Of a stretch of DNA of 64,000 nt, positions 44,450 to 56,800 are shown in pieces; position 1 is the stretch's first letter, and every line of letters starts with the position of its first letter. The position numbers and the translations under genes are program-made. The notes below the pieces were generated by a model that worked only from the letters and a program-made list of their open reading frames with translations, was not told where the DNA came from and searched no databases. Source of the DNA: Chlamydomonas sphaeroides (lineage: Eukaryota; Chlorophyta; Chlorophyceae; Chlamydomonadales; Chlamydomonadaceae); NCBI GenBank assembly GCA_001662425.1, contig BDDC01000149.1, positions 34,646 through 98,645 on the forward strand, in the 5' to 3' direction.

Positions 44450-45845
44450 ATGACTCTTGCGGTCCTGACCCCCGGCAGGCGCGCCTTACGGTGCCAGCTG
44501 CCGCAGCGTCCATCAGCATGGCCGGCGCCGCCGCTTCGCAGCGCGCACGCACCAAGGCGCTTCCCCAGCGTGCGCGCTGCGGAGATGGACTACAGTGACA
44601 CTGTCGGCATCGACTGGGACGCTGACGCCGCTCCAGAAGCACATGTTGTATCCGGCTACGGCTCCCGCTTGTCAGACTTTCTGTCACGACGGAACGAACG
44701 CCACGCCCATGTCGCCGTGGCGCCAGCACCGGCGCCCGTTCAGGAGGTGCCCATGGAGACTCTCTGGGACTTCTCGTACCTGGCTGAGGCCGAGGTAAGC
44801 ATGCACATAAATTAGGGGTTTGCCCGCGCTCGAACGACCGGCACGAAGTAGTTTTGGCACCTGCGCGTTCGCCATATGCGTTGCTTACTGTATATGGATT
44901 GCGACGCCACGAACTGCATGAGGCTGAATGCGATGCAAGCTTGCGCATGCTTGCACATGGCAGCCATCGCGCTTGTCTTATGGCCCACAACAGGACACAC
45001 AGCTTGATACGCTGCCAAATCACCCTGCGGTTGCGCACTGGCGCGGCTCGCTGCTGTCCTCCCTGGTGCTTCGGCCGCCGGTACCGCTGGCCGTCCCTCG
45101 TGCCGACCGCCGCGACACCCCTCCGCCCCCCCTCAACCGGCAGGTCGCGGCGCTGGCCGCTGACGCCTGCCTCTACCGAACTTCGGTCGCCAGCATGTCG
45201 AGCATGTCCATGGACGAAGGTGGCGGCGCCCACGTGCTGCCCGCCGGAAACATCAAGGCGCTGCGGGGATACCGCGACAACGTCACGCGCAAGCTCGCGC
45301 CGATGGTGGCGCGCGCTTTCGCATCTCGCGGCGCGCCATCCGCGACCGCCGGCGCCGCGTCGGCCTCCGCGTCGACATCCGTGTCGTCCGGCGCTGCCGC
45401 CCGCTACGGCCCAACCTCGCTGACATCCCCCGCAATCGCCTCCTCGGGATCTTCCGGCAACCTCGCGGCGCAGGCGGCGCCCTCCGAGCCGCAGCCCGTC
45501 TCGCCGGCCGGCGTGGGCTCGTCCGCCTCGTCGCCCGCCTTCACGCCCGCGCCGGCGCTTGCAGTCAGCAGCCAGGCGGCGGAGGCGCTGCAGGCAGCTG
45601 CCCCGCTGGCGGCCACGGCCGTGGCCTCCGGCGCCGAGCCCAACCCGCAGCCGCTGGCGCTGTCACATGCCCACTCGGCGCACGGCTCCGACAAGGCGGC
45701 CACGCCCGCCTCTGCCGCGCCGCATCAACCGCAGCGCGCGTCGGTGGCGGCGGCCCTCATCCTCGCCGCGGCGGTGCACCGACGGCGGCCGGGCGGCCAA
45801 CGACGCGCCTCCCAGCAGCGCTCCCCCGCTGCTCCCTGGATCTGA
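44450..45845 (+). CDS. Unrecognised protein with likely plastid transit peptide (348 aa)
   Basis: Two exons join in frame: 44450-44794 (donor GAG|GTAAGC) and 45144-45845 (acceptor CGGCAG|GTCGCG). The N-terminus (MTLAVLTPGRRALRCQLPQR then RFPSVRAAE) is Arg/Pro/Ala-rich and almost free of acid, like a chlorophyte chloroplast transit peptide, perhaps cut near VRA-AE. The next 110 residues look globular: DTVGIDWDADA, GYGSRLSDFLSRRNERH, ETLWDFSYLAEAEVAALAAD, GNIKALRGYRDNVTRKLAPM. The remainder is Ala/Ser/Pro-rich linker ending in a short hydrophobic segment (VAAALILAAAV) and a basic tail, which could be a C-terminal membrane anchor. I do not recognise the family. A stromal-side or envelope-anchored plastid protein is a guess from composition only. 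Confidence 0.7.
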
Positions 45846-46153
45846 GCCATAAAAGTAAGAACAAGGCAGACCGCCGAAGAGTGGGGCGAGATGGGTTTGA
45901 TCCCTGGCGGACCGCACCGCAGCGTGATGCCTCATGGCATGCTGTGGTGGTAATGCCTTGACCATGAGAGCAGTCGCCGAGGCGCCCTAGAGCGCTGCGT
46001 TGGCGCGCGAAGCCGCCTCCCTGTTGTTGTTGTGGGGCAGCATTTCATGTACGTGCGTCGGCGGATACGGCGGGTGCGTCCGTGACGTGTCTTTGACGTC
46101 ACGGGAAGCTTAGAATCCCGTTTTCCCAGAAGATGGCCGTCACTCGGTTGGGC

Positions 46154-46158
46154 TGTAA
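46154..46158 (+). terminator. Candidate poly(A) signal TGTAA for the gene ending at 45845
   Basis: TGTAA lies about 310 bases downstream of the stop codon on the coding strand. Confidence 0.5.
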
Positions 46159-47127
46159 GGAAGCTTGTTTGGGGTTAGGGTTTCGTGCTTGCTGTAGTGG
46201 AGGTTGGTGGGTGGTTTGTCAAAGCGAAGCAGGTTGCAGGCGGCCCATTGCTGAGCAAGCTGGGGCCGAGGTTTGGCAGGTTGTGCCCTGCGAGGTGCTT
46301 GGCACACCTTGGGTTCCCGTAGGATAGGGCGCCGGCGGCTACTAGTACGGCAACACATGCCGTACGCCACGGCAGCCGGGCTGTGCATGGGACTATGGCG
46401 CGGCTAGGTGGTTTCCGTTTTTTGTGTTGGGTTGTATGGCCCAGGCCCGGCCGTTACAGAGAGGGTGTCGAGGTCTCGACGCCTGAACTGGCAGGCATTT
46501 GCGGGCATGGTCGCCGCTCTGGTTGCAAGTGCTCATATACATAGGGGCGCGGCGGCTGGCTGTACCGGGCTGATAGTACGGCGGTGCTCCGGTGCGAGGG
46601 GCGCGAGGTCTAGGCAGGTTATAGGCAGCCAACGGGGAGTGTACGGAATGTGGACGAGCTGTGCGTGGCCCCAGCGGTGCCCATACGACTAGGGTGCGGT
46701 GCCATTGGCTGCATTCTGTTTGGACCTGTCTGTGCCTGCGTGTCTGCGATGTGCGTGATGTTGTGCGCCCGGAGCGCGTGTAGGCGCGCTGGCACATGCA
46801 TTGGCGCAGGTTAGTTAGGACTTGCTATCTAGGTAGGGCAGAGCAGGCGCGCCGCTGCGCCATCATCGCCCGCCTCCCAGGGCTCATGCATGGATGCAGC
46901 GTGCGCTGTGCCGTCACTGATACTGGCTTCACAGGGTGCCAACATGTACGGTGATAGTAGTCCCGCGGTCCTCGTTGCGCCGTCGGTAGTTTGGTGTGTT
47001 TCCGCCAATTGCCAGCGGCCTAGCTCGATCTACGCGGCGTCTCGGCCGCTGAGCCGCCCGGCAGTTGGCTGCTGCTGCTGCAGTCGTGTCGCTCCTGCAT
47101 AATCCAATAAGTTTCTGCGGCCGGGTT

Positions 47128-47132
47128 TTACA
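47128..47132 (-). terminator. Possible poly(A) signal TGTAA for the GT90 gene
   Basis: TGTAA on the minus strand lies about 1.3 kb past the GT90 stop codon. The distance is long, so the assignment is weak. Confidence 0.25.
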
Positions 47133-48405
47133 TGGCCGGTCGATATCGCTCTGCGTGCTTCGACGTCCTCGGGTCTCGGGGTGTACCCTCCTCCAACCAG
47201 CAATGCCGCTGGCACCCGCCGACCTTAACAGCTTAGCGCGTTCGCGCTAACGGGCCGGTGTGGCTGTCAGACGGGGCGGGCGGTTGGATGGATGCGTCGC
47301 TTGTAGCGGCGCATGCAGTGTATGGCTAAGTGTGATGCATCTGTCGAAATGGGCTGGGCTACGTACGGGCTCTGCGCGCTATGAATAAGTTATGCGCAGC
47401 GGGTTGTGCACTGCTGACGCCCTTCGGGCATAGTGCGGCAGGATGGTGCCGTGCGGGTTCATGCGTTGCCGAGCCTGGCAGTGTAGTCGGGCTGACACGT
47501 GGGCGCTTGTGAGAGGTCGTTGTTCAGCTATACCTAGCGCATCGGGCTAGTGCGTCATGCTGCCGTGTGTGTGTGTGTCGCCGCCGCCGTGTCGGTTGTC
47601 TGTTTGACACCTTGACGCCGCAAGTCATGAGGCGGCCGGGTAGGCACCAGGCCCTGGGCCCGCACGGCGGCTCCGTTGCATCGTGCCTCCAACAGAAGGG
47701 GCCAGATGCCCCGCTGTACAACTCCCGTGGGGGCGTTGCGTGTTGGATTGCGTGTTTGGTGTAGTCGTCCAGTGTAGGATCTGCGTCGCAAGTGACAGAT
47801 TGTTGTCGCTTGCGTGGGCGCTGCTGCGGCGGCTGCCTCGACCTCTGGCGGTTGCCGGGCCAGGCCCAGCGCTCGGGCTGTAACTATGCTCACGTGACAG
47901 CGTCCCTGATGGATAGTTGGCTGCGACTCAGCAGGGGGGCAGGCGCTCAGCGAAGGCGAGGTCCGACGCTGACGTCCATCCGCTAAAACTCCGTCGCCTG
48001 GTTCCTGCACCCTGATACACCGTGAAACCGTGCTGCCTTCGCGTACTTTCGCTTTCTTTGGGCGGGCGCGTGTTGAGCGTTGCGGGCTGCCGCCCCCGAC
48101 CTGCGCCCCCCGCCGTAGCGTATTGCGTAAGCGCAACACGCCCGACCCTCCGTCACATGCCGCCCCTTCCAAGCCCCTCCGCGCCACGTCGTAACCTACC
48201 CGCGCCTTGTAGCCGCACCAGCCGCTAGCTCATCCCTGCTGCGACCTCGAGCAGCGACGTGAACCCAGAGGCCACAGGGGCCGCCGGTACGTACCCGGCG
48301 GTGATGCCCCAGCCGTCTGGCTTCCTCCATCCCCGTCCCACGCTCTGGCCTTCACGCTTCGTCACTCCGCGTCGCGCTCGCGCCGCGCCCCTAAAACGCC
48401 GCCGC

Positions 48406-51400
48406 TCAACGCCGCCGCCCGCGCCGCCGCCGCCGCCGCAGCCACGCTCTCGTGTAGTTGCGCGCCTCGCGGTAGTCCACTCGCAGGCCCCGCTTGGCCT
48501 CCAGCAGCGGCCACACCGCCGCCTCGATGAAGCCCTGGCCGCGGGGGAGTGCAGGCAGGGGTGCAAGGGAGCGGCGCAAGGGTCGTCAAAGGGGGAAGCA
48601 GGCCGCGCAGCGGCGCGGCCGGCTGCGGGCGGCCGAGGCCAAGGGCCCGTCGGCGGCCGGGCCTATCAATATGTCCCCTCGCTACCTGACGCCGCACTAA
48701 GCCGCCTCCACTGTGGCACAGTAGTGGTACGCGGCTGGAGAGACGACCCAGCCACAGGTGGGGCAGCTACTAGCGGCCGCCGGCCGCCGGCTGCAGCCGC
48801 GTGCGCTGCGAGCGCCGTGTGCGCACACAGCCGGCACTCGCCTGCATGTCGTGGAACAGGGCCTTGTAGTCCTGGGCCAGCCAGGGGCGGAGGAGGGCGG
48901 CAAGGCGAGCAGAGGGTAAGCGGCTCACGAGGCCGGCGGGGGCTGCTGTGTCCGTGGCAGTACACCGCGCGCAGGGTCCGTGTGCTTTCCCGCCGGGGCC
49001 CAAGGCACCCCGCCGTCGCCCGGCGTCCGGCCGTGCTGCCGCCCCACACCGCCTACCCCGCTGCCCTGCCCACACGCCGCCAGCTCACACCTGCAGCGAC
49101 CTGCGGAAGTACAGCGCCAGCGCGCGGTCGCACAGGAAGGTGGCCGCGAAGCGCTGCGCGTTGGCCGCCACCCGCTTGAGCGCCTCGTCCCGGCCTGCGG
49201 GCGGTGGGAGGTGGCGGTGGAGGTGGTGGTGGAGGCGGCAAGTCGTAGTGGGCGGCAGACGCTGCCGGGGACCGCGCTACCGGCCTCTAGCACCGCCGTG
49301 GGCATTGGAGGATGGCAGGCACCGCCTGCGCCTCGGCGGGCCCCCTGGCCCGTGCGCGCCGAGCGCAGCTGCCCGGCCACGCAAGGCCGTACGCCACGTC
49401 ACGTCTTTGCCGTACCGTAGTAGCCCTCCACCACGTCGATGACGTCCTTATCGTGGCGGTGCAGGATGGGGATGTAGTGCTCATAGCTGGCGGCGGGGGA
49501 AGGCAGCAGGGGGAAGGCAGCAGGGAAGGCACGCAGCAGGGGAGGCGGCGCAGGGGCTGCGTGAGGCAGGGGCGCACGGGGCCGGGGCTCCACACCCACA
49601 TCCCCAATAGCAGCGGCTGCGCATCGCCTTCTTTCCTCACCCCCTCGCTCTCTCCCTTCCCCCTCTCCCATCCTCCTGGTGCACCCCCTCCTCTCACGGG
49701 TGCACGGAGCGGTAGAAGTGCGCCAGCCAGGGGCTGTCCTCCTTGAGCACCACACTGTTCACGCCCAGCAGCTTGGCAAAGCGGTTCGAGGCCGACACGC
49801 CTGCGGGCAGGTGGTGGGAGTGGGGGGCGTGGGCGGCTGCAGGACAGGGCAAAGGAGCCCCCTCTGGCGCACAGCAAACACTTGTGCGACAGCAAACCCC
49901 CACCCACACATCGCGGCAGCAAGCACCTGTTACTGCGCTGTACCGGGGGGTTGAGGCCTGGCCTGCCGCGTCACGGCCCCTGACCCCGCGCACCCTCCAG
50001 CGAGAGCAGGAACTTGTAGCGCGCGTGCTCCCGCAGCGGCACCTCTTTGAACTCGGGCAGCGGCGTCTGGTCGCTCCAGGCTGCGGGGCACAGGGCCGCG
50101 GGGCACATGCTTGGGGCTGCCAACGTACTTAGGTAGCTTATGCATATTGCATTGCAACAGGCGCTACATATGTAGGAGTTTCATCGACGAGTTTTAGGAG
50201 AGATTGGCCGCCCCACGCGTTTGAGGCAGCCAGCATGCAGGGGGTGCGTCGCTTGGGCGGCGCAGCGCCGGGGGCCTGGCCCGGCCGCCGCGCGCTGGCT
50301 TGCGCAAGGCCGTCCTGGTTTGCAGACCGCCCCGGCCAGGCCGCCGCTGGCCACATGGCCCGCATGCCAGTACCGTGCATACGGTACGGCATATGTACGG
50401 GTAGATACGGGGGCAGGGGTGTGTGCGGCCGCAGGACACACGCACCGTTGACCAGCGCGTCCAAGCGGTCGCCGTAGCCCAGGAATTGCGACAGGTTGGT
50501 CATGTGCCACCTCGAGCAGCGCACGTAGCGGTTGCGGTGGTAGTCCGAGCACCAGCTGGGGCCGTACGGCAAGGGTACGGACGGGTACGGCAGGACACGT
50601 ACGGACAGGCGGATGCATGTGTGAGGAGCGCACGGGCCTGCCCCATTGCGGGGCAGCCGCGGCCCTGCCTGCCCTCGCCACGGCCAGCGGACGGACCCTG
50701 CTCACCTTGTGCCGCGGAAGAAGGCCTTGTGCTCCTGCGACAGCGACAGCGACAGCGACAGCGCAGGCAAAAAGGGGCGGGCGCTCTGTGCGGCCGCGCA
50801 CTCACCCAACGCCCGCCCGCCTGTTCCCCAAGCCCCCGCGCGCCTGGCCAGTCCCAACCACCAGCACCTCTCTATCTGCATCGACGGCTCCCGCGCTTCC
50901 TCTATCCCTGCCGTCGCCCGGCCGCCACCTCCCTCCCTACCTCCCTCCCTACCCTGCGCCCTCCCAGTTCCCACCTTCTTCTCCCAGGGGTAGTTGAGGA
51001 GCGGCACGCCCAGACGCTGGCGGCCCTCGTGCACCGCGTCCCGGTCGGCGTCCATGTAGAGCGAGGGCACCAGAATGGTGCCGTCCCTGGGCGGGCCACG
51101 CAACGAGGCGTGCGTCTTGTTTGGTTGCGGGCACAGCATGCGCAGACTGACATGCCGCAACACAGCACGGGCCCATTCAGTGGATGCGGTGGATTGCTTG
51201 GTGTGAGCGAGGTAGGGATCCGGGCTGGAGCCACCTCTGGACCAGCGGATGGGGGCCATGCACACACTGCGTGCGCGCTCCCCGGACGTATCAGGCACAA
51301 AGGTGTTGTCCCTGGCGTGGCGGGGACCTGTCGTGGGGATCTGTCGTATGTGGGGCGCTACACTACGTTGCTTGTCGACACGCCGCCCGGTCAAGCCCAT

Positions 51401-53184
51401 TTGCCCAACAGCCCAGTCCCTGGCTCTGCCGGCGAGATCGCAAGACCGCTCGCGCCGCCGCGCCCCGGGCATCGCTCGCAATGGTATTAAGGAGGCAGTG
51501 CGTACGTTCAAGTTTTAGGGCCGAAACAGAGTACCACCCCGTACGCGGCGCGCCCCGAGTTGGTGACGCGCTGTGTGAAGCCGTGGAGTACGTGTTTCAC
51601 ACGGATGTACCGGCAGCTGCGGGAAGTCCGGCTCGCTCACTCTTTGTCCGGGAAGTCCATGTCGACGCCGGGCTCCTGCCATGCCAGGCCAGGTCGGGAT
51701 GGAACGCGGAGCAGGGTCAGGTGCAGTCAGGCGCCCATGGTAGGCGATGCAGCCGATAGGCCGGCCCACGGCCAAGGGCCATCGAGGGCGCGATCCCGGC
51801 AACACCGCCACCGTGCAGTCGCACCCATCACAGCGTGCTACCCACGTATCGCTGCTTGAAGTACCTGCGGCGGCAGGGCCGAGGGCAGGGCGCGATCGTC
51901 AAGCCAGCTTCCCCAGCTGCCAACAGGCAGGACGATCCAGACAGAGAGGCGCAAACGTCGCAGCCCCCTGCGTGTCCACGTAAATCAAACAGGGCGACCC
52001 GGACCGGCTCTGATGTCGTCCCTGGCACCCAGCCGCCGCCCCCTACCCGAACACGGGCGCGGGGCAGGCCCGCTCCGCGCAGGCGCCCGCGTCGCCGGCA
52101 TCGTGCAGGAAGAGCGTGTCGGGGAAGTCCAGGCCGAGGGTCGAGGTCCAGCGCTGGAAGGCCCACTGCAGCCAGCGCAGGCGGCCGTCGCAGAAGGCCT
52201 CCTGCGGCCCCACAGCGGAGAGCCAACGGTGGAGGGCTGTGGTGAGCAGCACAGCGGGGCCGACGTGGCGAGCGGGATGGCGGAGGGATTGAAGGAGCAG
52301 GCTCAAGGGTTATGCTCGTAAGAGCGCAAGTCCGCACCGCTACCCGCGGCCTAACGGTGCTGCGGGCGCCTGGCAGCCAGAGTCCATGCCACATGCCAAT
52401 CCCACCTCTGCCGTGCAGTCCGTGTCGAACTCGAACGGCCGGAAGGGAAAATACATGGTGTTGTTCTTTATGAGGATGACGTTGTGCTGCGAGCTGCAGG
52501 GGCCGCAAGGGGGCAGAGCGTCGGGGAGAAGGACAGGCGCCGGCGGGGATTACGCTGGAAGGCAGCAGAGGAGGGATGGTGGGGTCTTCGCAAGGGCTAG
52601 CGTTGCGAGGTGCACGTAGTCGTGCCTGATCCACTCGGCGGCGCCGTGTTTGGCGTTCCTCGCCATATGTATGTCGAAAAGCTGCAGCAGCTGCTCGATG
52701 CCGAGCCGCTGGCCCTTGAGCCGGGACCGCCAAAAGTACAGGTCCTGGCGTGAGAGGTGCGGCAGCCGGCAGGATGGCAAGATGTGTCAGATAGACAACA
52801 CAAACGCAGGAGCGCGAAGGTAATACGGTGTCCGGCATTATCGTGCATCAGACCACTGGCCCGGATAGACCACCGCTAGCGACGGGGTGGCGGCTGCGTT
52901 TGCCGCGGGGCATTGGGGGCGCCTTGGATGTACCACACGGGTTTAGGGCCCGCCGCATAGCGCGCTAGCCAACTAAGCTGTCATCTGGTACCAGAAGCCC
53001 GTCTCTGCAGCAATAGCACCTGCTCCAGGTTCTCGCGGTAAAGTTGCCCCATGTCCTTGTCGTCGCGGGCGCAATAATTCCTTGTAGAATACTCGCGCAC
53101 ATGGTCCTCGTTATTCAAGTCCTTTGCAAGCGCAGGAAGCAGCTGTAGAAGCGAAAGAGCCAACGCTACGGCAAGGAGACACAT
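48406..53184 (-). CDS. GT90/CAP10-family O-glycosyltransferase (443 aa)
   Basis: Fourteen exons join in frame: 53020-53184, 52616-52744, 52406-52486, 52055-52201, 51641-51675, 50975-51086, 50706-50734, 50446-50555, 49994-50080, 49698-49800, 49416-49486, 49091-49194, 48842-48871 and 48406-48534. MCLLAVALALSLLQLLPALA is a signal peptide. The family core is clear: GVDMDFPDK, PWEKKEHKAFFRGTSWCSDY, then ARYKFLLSLEGVSASNRFAK and SVVLKEDSPWLAHFYRSVHP, then YEHYIPILHRHDKDVIDVVE and ANAQRFAATFLCDRALALYF. These match Rumi/POGLUT and CAP10 enzymes, which transfer glucose or xylose in the ER/Golgi. The acceptor in this alga is unknown; cell-wall or flagellar glycoproteins are possible. The last exon (GFIEAAVWPLLEAKRG, ending in Arg-rich RRRRRRGRRR) depends on a GC donor at 48841-48840. 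Otherwise the protein ends at a stop at 48770. Confidence 0.88.
48535..48841 (-). other. Probable GC-AG intron before the last GT90 exon
   Basis: The exon ending HDMQ is followed by GCGAGT, not GT. Joining it to the acceptor at 48535 keeps frame and gives a helical, charged C-terminus. Without splicing, the frame ends after 23 Arg/Ser-rich residues. Confidence 0.5.
50738..50764. repeat. (CGACAG)n microsatellite
   Basis: Four to five units lie in a GT90 intron, just upstream (in gene sense) of the exon at 50706-50734. Confidence 0.75.
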
Positions 53185-53824
53185 GCCAAGGAGACCCAGC
53201 AGGAGGCGTACGTGTGACAGTGCATTGGTCGTTAGATGTAATGTTGCTATTTTCAGTGGGGTGGGCGGACCAATAGTGAGGTGCGCGGAGCAGCACTGCA
53301 GCTGTCACACGCTGTCAAGGACCCCGGCAAGGCCCCGCACTTCCCCCCTTCCCGCAGCCTAGGCCATCCTCAGTTTCCTGACACCGGCCACGCCTTCACA
53401 CATGCGCATAAGCTCGCCAGGAGTCTCGCGTCAGCAGTGGCTTTCCCAAAAGCGCACACGACGCCCAGGCATCTATGGGCGTAGCCCCCGCCGCGCAGCG
53501 GCTAGGTGGGCGTCAATGCCTGCTGTACCGGACGGCCCCTCCTGCTTCTGCAACTGCTTGCTGCTCACAGGGTTGGTTCTAGGCAGTCCTCCAACACCTG
53601 CATACACCCCAGCCATACACCCCAGCCCGCCGATGCAGAAGTGGGCGCCCCGCTGGCGCACCCCGCCCCCTCACGCTCCCGTGTCGCACGGGACGCCTGG
53701 CACACGGTGTCTCACATACACATGCCCGACCACCCCTGACCAGGCACCTTGGCCACCCCTGACCTGGCACCGTGCCCTCCATTCCCGCTCCCTCCAGCAG
53801 CTAGCTCCCGCCGCAGCGCTCGCG
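53185..53824. other. Intergenic: GT90 promoter and WDR27 3' UTR
   Basis: Both genes are on the minus strand. The 640 bases hold no recognisable coding sequence, and no minus-strand TGTAA was found. Confidence 0.45.
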
Positions 53825-56800
53825 CTACGCTGCGTCCGCGAAGAACGCCACGCGGCCGTCCAGGCACGCCAGCGCCATCTGCGGGTGCAGCGGGTTGAAG
53901 GCCACGCCCGTGACCACATCCGACACCGCGCCGCGGCCGACCTGCGGCAGCAGGGCGAGCAGGGGCGGAGGGACGGGGGCGGGGGGCAGGGGGTGGTTGC
54001 GGGGCGCAGCTAGCTGGGTTGCAATTAGGGCTGCCCAGGCAGTGCATGGGTTGCGGTACCGGTATGGCTTGCTACCATGAAACCATGAGACCCCTCGCTA
54101 CCGTGCCCTTGCTACCGTAGCATGAGACCCCTTGCTACCGTGCCGCGCTCGTGCGCGGCGCGACACAGCCGGTGCGTTGCCCGCATCCGCCGGGGGCACC
54201 AGCGGGGGCCAGCGCGGCGGCGCCGTACTGCCAGGCCTTGCAGCCGTACACCCGTACCTTGTGCGCCACGACGCCCTGCCGTACGTCGTACAGGTAGGCC
54301 TGCTTGTCCTCGGAGCCCACCCCCAGGTAGCGCAGGCAGGGCGAGAAGGCCACGCCCATGGAGGGCAGCTGGCTGTTCTTGTGGCCTGGGCAGGGGTGAG
54401 GAAGGGGTCCGGGGGAAGAGGGCCAAGCACGCAGCGCGGGGTTGGGCTAGGGGTCAAGCGTACCAACAAACGCGCGCGTCGCGGCACTGGGGGTGCCGTT
54501 GAGAGACGAAAGTGCATGCCTCGCGTCCTCAGCCATGACCGCTCACGGCACCCCACGCCCCCCCGTTCCCGGCCCCGGCCGCCAGCCTAGGCCAACACCG
54601 CCCCGCAGACGCGCGCATGCAGCGCGACAGTCTACTCACTGTCCCTCGACCGCGCAAACCCGGGGCCCAGGAGGCCCTGCGCACAGCGGCTGTCGCACAC
54701 GCACCCCGGAGGCAGCGACCACCGAGTCCCAAGGCCCTGCGCACGGCTGCTGCCGGCACACGCACCCGCGAATGCGCGCACGCAGCGCTGCGGCTGCCGC
54801 ACGTCCCACAGCTTCACGGCGCCGTCGGGGGCGGTGGTGGCGAAGAGCTCGTAGGCCTCGCGGGGGTGGCTGGTGAACAGCGAGGCGGTGCCGGCCTGGC
54901 GTGGGGTGGGTGGGGCACGGCCGCAGCAAGCGCGCTGGTGTGGGCGCAACACGCGCGACACGCGCTTGCTACCGGGATCAAGGCCGCAATCACGGCGCGA
55001 GGGTGCGCATAAAGGCTGAAGTCCTTACGCCGGTGGCTGCGGCAGTCCGACGCTGGGCGGCACAGATGCGTGGCACGCCCCCCGCCCCACGAAACGAACC
55101 CCACCTGCGCCACGCAGCCCACCGGCCGCAAGTGCGCCTCAGCACCCGTGCATCACGGACACCGCACGCGGTAGGCCAGGGTAGGCCGCCCATCCCACAC
55201 GCACGGAATCTACGCCCCGCTTCACACGCACCCTGCTCGCGCATGGGTGGGTCGCTCAGCAACGGGCCCCGGCGCTCTACCCTTCATCGGCGTGCATCCC
55301 CACGGAGCGAAGCCCACCTGCGCTACGCAGCCCACGGCCCGCAGGTGTGCGTCCGCCACCGTGGCCACGGGCCGCATGACCGCGAGGTCGATGAGCTCCA
55401 GGCAGCGGTTGGAGGCGGCGGCGATGGCCAGCGGCGACAGGAAGCCGTTGACGGCGGAGAAGTCCAGCAGCGCCTGCCGGAGGCGGAGGGCGGGGCGGAT
55501 TGAGGGGTGCGGCGCCTAGCGTGGTCAGCCTGGTGACATGACGCGATGCTGACGGTGCCGCTGCTGCGTCCAGCGGCGATGGCCAGCGCGCCAGGGGACC
55601 AAGGACGCACGGAGGTGCAGCCGCCTGCGCACCTGCGCGCTGCTGGTGTGGCTGGCCGCCAGGCGGTACGAGTGCCGCGCCTTGAGCCGCTCGATGTCGT
55701 TGTCGGGCTCATCGCACAGCTTGTACCTGCGGGCAGCACGACGCAGCAGCGACCCGGCGCGCTTGTGTCATCGCAACACGCACGGGGAAGCGCAGCTAAC
55801 ACGGGCAGCTCCATGCCCGGCTGCGCTCCCCCGGCCGCGGCAGCTGCAGCAGCGCCTGCGCCGCCTCGGCGGCCACCGCTGCGCCGGCCAGCGCAGGCCC
55901 CGGCCTCAACTCCTCCCCTGCCGCCCTCTGCCGCCCCCTGCCGCCCCTGGCCGCCCCGCTCCCCGACGCCCCTTTCTTCCCCGCCCCTCACCTGTACAGC
56001 AGCAGCTTATTGCCGGCGGCTAGCGCTATGAATTGATCCATGTACACGAAGCGGGCAGCGCGAACCTGCACGGGGTTGTGGGGCAGGGATATGTGGGGTA
56101 GTAGTACGCCCCGCGCAGCACGCCCTGGGTATTGGTGACGCGTTGGCCGTGCGTAGCAAGCGAACAAGCCGGTATGCATTCACGAATGCGTGTTCAGGAA
56201 TAGGTGACATATAGTAAGCACCACCCGCGCTGTGTGTTTGGAGGGATAAGCGGGCACCGGGCATGCTAGCAACACATACTCCGATAAAGTTTGACTGAGA
56301 CACGCAATACGACAGGGAGGGGGCAACGCCACCAGTCGGATTCTCGCCCTACCTCATGTTGAAAGGGCGGGTTGGCGGACCGCGCCGCCGCCGCGGGCGA
56401 GGGCGGCGCGGGCGGCGGCATGGCGGAGGCCCCCGCGGGGCCGGTGGGCCGCGCGGGCGGCTGCTGGTTGAGGTGCGAGAACTCCATCAGCGGCTGCGCG
56501 CAGGAGGCGGACCACAGCCGGGCCGTCCTGGGGGGAGGGACGGTAGGGAGGATAAAGCGGTTGGCGCCAGGGGACGGTTGAAGGCTGGGACAGCAAGCGA
56601 GGGCTGTAGCGCCCTAACCGCTAAGAGCGTGAGCGTAGGCTTTGGAAGTGACCCAACTGCGCCGCACCCACTGTCGGCCGAGGCGGTCAACACGATGGTC
56701 CCCTTCCTAAACCCAGCCACACGGCCCCACCACATGCGCCATACGCACATGCTGATGACAAACATGCAGGACACTCACTGTACTGCATGTGAATAGTCAC

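Larger units (their letters stand above)
45846..48405. other. Convergent intergenic region, 2.6 kb, no gene seen
   Basis: It lies between the 3' ends of the plastid-type gene (plus) and the GT90 gene (minus), so both 3' UTRs are here. Short GT runs occur near 47565. Open frames in all six phases are short and without protein character. No tRNA-like cloverleaf or transposon end was recognised. Confidence 0.5.

Noticed and set aside
45846..48405. tRNA, small RNA or mobile element in the largest gene-free stretch
   Set aside because: No cloverleaf, B-box-like motif, terminal inverted repeats or transposase-like frame was seen.
48225..48566. A 114-residue minus-strand open frame as the GT90 end
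   Set aside because: It is in a different frame from the helical segment that joins to HDMQ; the supported frame stops at 48406-48408.
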